Source: Candidatus Parcubacteria bacterium (GTDB lineage: Bacteria; Patescibacteriota; Patescibacteriia; JAACEG01). Taken from it: DNA of 5,156 bases. This document shows, piece by piece, positions 4,478 to 5,156 of this stretch (its first letter is position 1; each line of letters starts with the position of its first letter). The DNA is taken from contig JAGLJD010000087.1 in NCBI GenBank assembly GCA_023142625.1, positions 1-5,156 on the forward strand. The letters run 5' to 3'. The notes under the pieces were generated by a model, which worked only from the letters and a program-made list of their open reading frames with translations, had not been told where the DNA came from and did not search any database. The position numbers and the translations under genes are program-made.

Positions 4478-4507
4478 ACAATTAAGATAAAATTAAAAAA
4501 AAAGAAC

Positions 4508-5156
4508 ATGTTTTCAGCAGAACAATTAAAAAAAATATTGATTCAAAATAATATTATTAACGAAAAAAAGTTTAATGAATTTAAAGTAGCCGCCGCGAAA
4601 GACAATGTTGATTTATTAAAATATTTAAAAGATAAAAAAATTATTTCCATAGATATTTTATATGAAAACGCAGCGCGTTATTTTAAGATGCCTTTTATAA
4701 AATTAACAGACAAAACGATTCGCAAGGATATTTTAAATCTTATTCCTGAAACAATAGCGCATACGCACAAAATAGTCGTTTTTGATAAAACAGCGAAAGA
4801 ATGCAAACTTGCCACTATTAAGCCGAGCAATATACAGATAATAGAATTTATTAAAAAAAAGATTGGCGGAACGATTAAAGTATATCTTACAACCCCCGAA
4901 AGCATCAAGGATATTATTAAGCAATATCACAAAGGGCTTCAGACAGAATTTAAGGATATAGTTAAAATTCAGGAAGATAAAGACGGTGGCAACCTTGCGG
5001 AAGACGGAAAAAATTTAAAGGAATTAGCAGAGGATTTGCCGATCGTCCGCATTGTTGATACTTTATTAGAATATGCTATTTTTGAAAAAGCCTCTGATAT
5101 TCACATAGAGCCGGTAGAAAATGAGATTGTGGTGCGTTATCGCATTGACGGAATTT
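4508..5156 (+). CDS. pilB: Type IV pilus assembly ATPase PilB (GspE/PulE family), partial (C-terminal part beyond window)
   Basis: PilB is the cytoplasmic hexameric ATPase that drives pilin polymerisation at the inner membrane. The visible 216 residues, of about 560-580 usual, cover two parts. Residues 1 to about 150 are an N-terminal MshEN-like region (MFSAEQLKKIL, then YFKMPFIKL at 58-66 and LIPETIAHTHKIVVF at 78-92, the usual 'P...A..+.++P' layout). From about 177 the start of the ATPase N-terminal subdomain follows: LPIVRIVDTLLEYA, ASDIHIEP (195-202) and VVRYRIDG (208-215), hallmarks of GspE-family ATPases. The Walker A and B boxes lie beyond the edge. The ATG at 4508 is the first in-frame start after the promoter and gives the expected N-terminus; no ribosome binding site is visible. 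It is transcribed away from the other genes. PilT is unlikely because of the long N-terminal region; a GspE relative cannot be fully excluded. Confidence 0.92.
   Translation, partial: MFSAEQLKKILIQNNIINEKKFNEFKVAAAKDNVDLLKYLKDKKIISIDILYENAARYFKMPFIKLTDKTIRKDILNLIPETIAHTHKIVVFDKTAKECKLATIKPSNIQIIEFIKKKIGGTIKVYLTTPESIKDIIKQYHKGLQTEFKDIVKIQEDKDGGNLAEDGKNLKELAEDLPIVRIVDTLLEYAIFEKASDIHIEPVENEIVVRYRIDGI

Larger units (their letters stand above)
4169..4507. other. Divergent intergenic region between the membrane-protein operon and pilB
   Basis: 339 bases without a convincing gene on either strand. It holds a nested palindrome (4257-4331), a G-rich tract (4329-4341), a 12-base perfect palindrome CAATTATAATTG (4342-4353), an AT-only inverted repeat (4197-4207 with 4236-4246), and promoter candidates facing both ways around 4419-4477. 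The longest minus-strand mini-frame noticed (ATG at 4249) is only eight codons. Confidence 0.7.

Noticed and set aside
4678..4930. Two overlapping minus-strand open frames opposite pilB
   Set aside because: They overlap each other in different frames and lie inside the conserved PilB N-terminal region; no start signals.
1..5156. CRISPR array, tRNA, rRNA, transposase, integrase or phage genes
   Set aside because: I looked for regularly spaced repeats, tRNA-like folds and mobile-element protein motifs on both strands and found none.

Overview
The window is AT-rich (roughly 30% G+C by eye) and encodes short, lysine/isoleucine/asparagine-rich bacterial proteins in compact operons. Gene content and protein style (a MiaA with the HLIDVVSPNTEFNLAKYQ stretch, a four-cysteine RecO, a PilB-type ATPase, a small LHYNIYFGVD membrane protein beside a GT4 glycosyltransferase) suggest a Candidate Phyla Radiation / Patescibacteria genome, most likely a Parcubacteria-like lineage. 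This assignment is inferred from protein style; no rRNA or other marker is present.

Layout, left to right. 1-535 (minus): 5' part of miaA, cut by the window edge. 566-631: a terminator-like hairpin between miaB and miaA. 632-1771 (minus): miaB, complete but without a TRAM domain and carrying two repeat-derived insertions in its coding sequence. 1786-1828: a terminator on the minus strand that overlaps a likely leaderless promoter for miaB. 1835-1945 (minus): a previously uncalled 36-residue single-membrane-span protein, with the only clear Shine-Dalgarno sequence in the window. 1971-2717 (minus): recO. 2719-3801 (minus): a GT4 glycosyltransferase. 3815-4168 (minus): a three-span membrane protein. 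4169-4507: divergent regulatory region with a large nested palindrome and promoter candidates on both strands. 4508-5156 (plus): 5' part of a type IV pilus assembly ATPase (pilB), cut by the window edge.

Two functional modules stand out. MiaA and MiaB act one after the other on adenosine 37 of tRNAs reading U-starting codons: MiaA adds the dimethylallyl group and MiaB adds the 2-methylthio group. The second module, membrane protein - glycosyltransferase - RecO - small membrane protein, looks like one transcription unit with gaps of 13, 1 and 25 bases. It mixes envelope glycosylation with recombinational repair, so shared transcription need not mean shared function.

The most unusual aspects are the repeats and small elements. 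miaB contains an in-frame Rickettsia-palindromic-element-like sequence and a separate 7-bp tandem repeat. The hidden small membrane-protein gene is surrounded by back-to-back hairpins. A nested palindrome of about 75 bp lies in the pilB/membrane-protein divergent region. I see no CRISPR array, tRNA, rRNA, transposase or phage gene.
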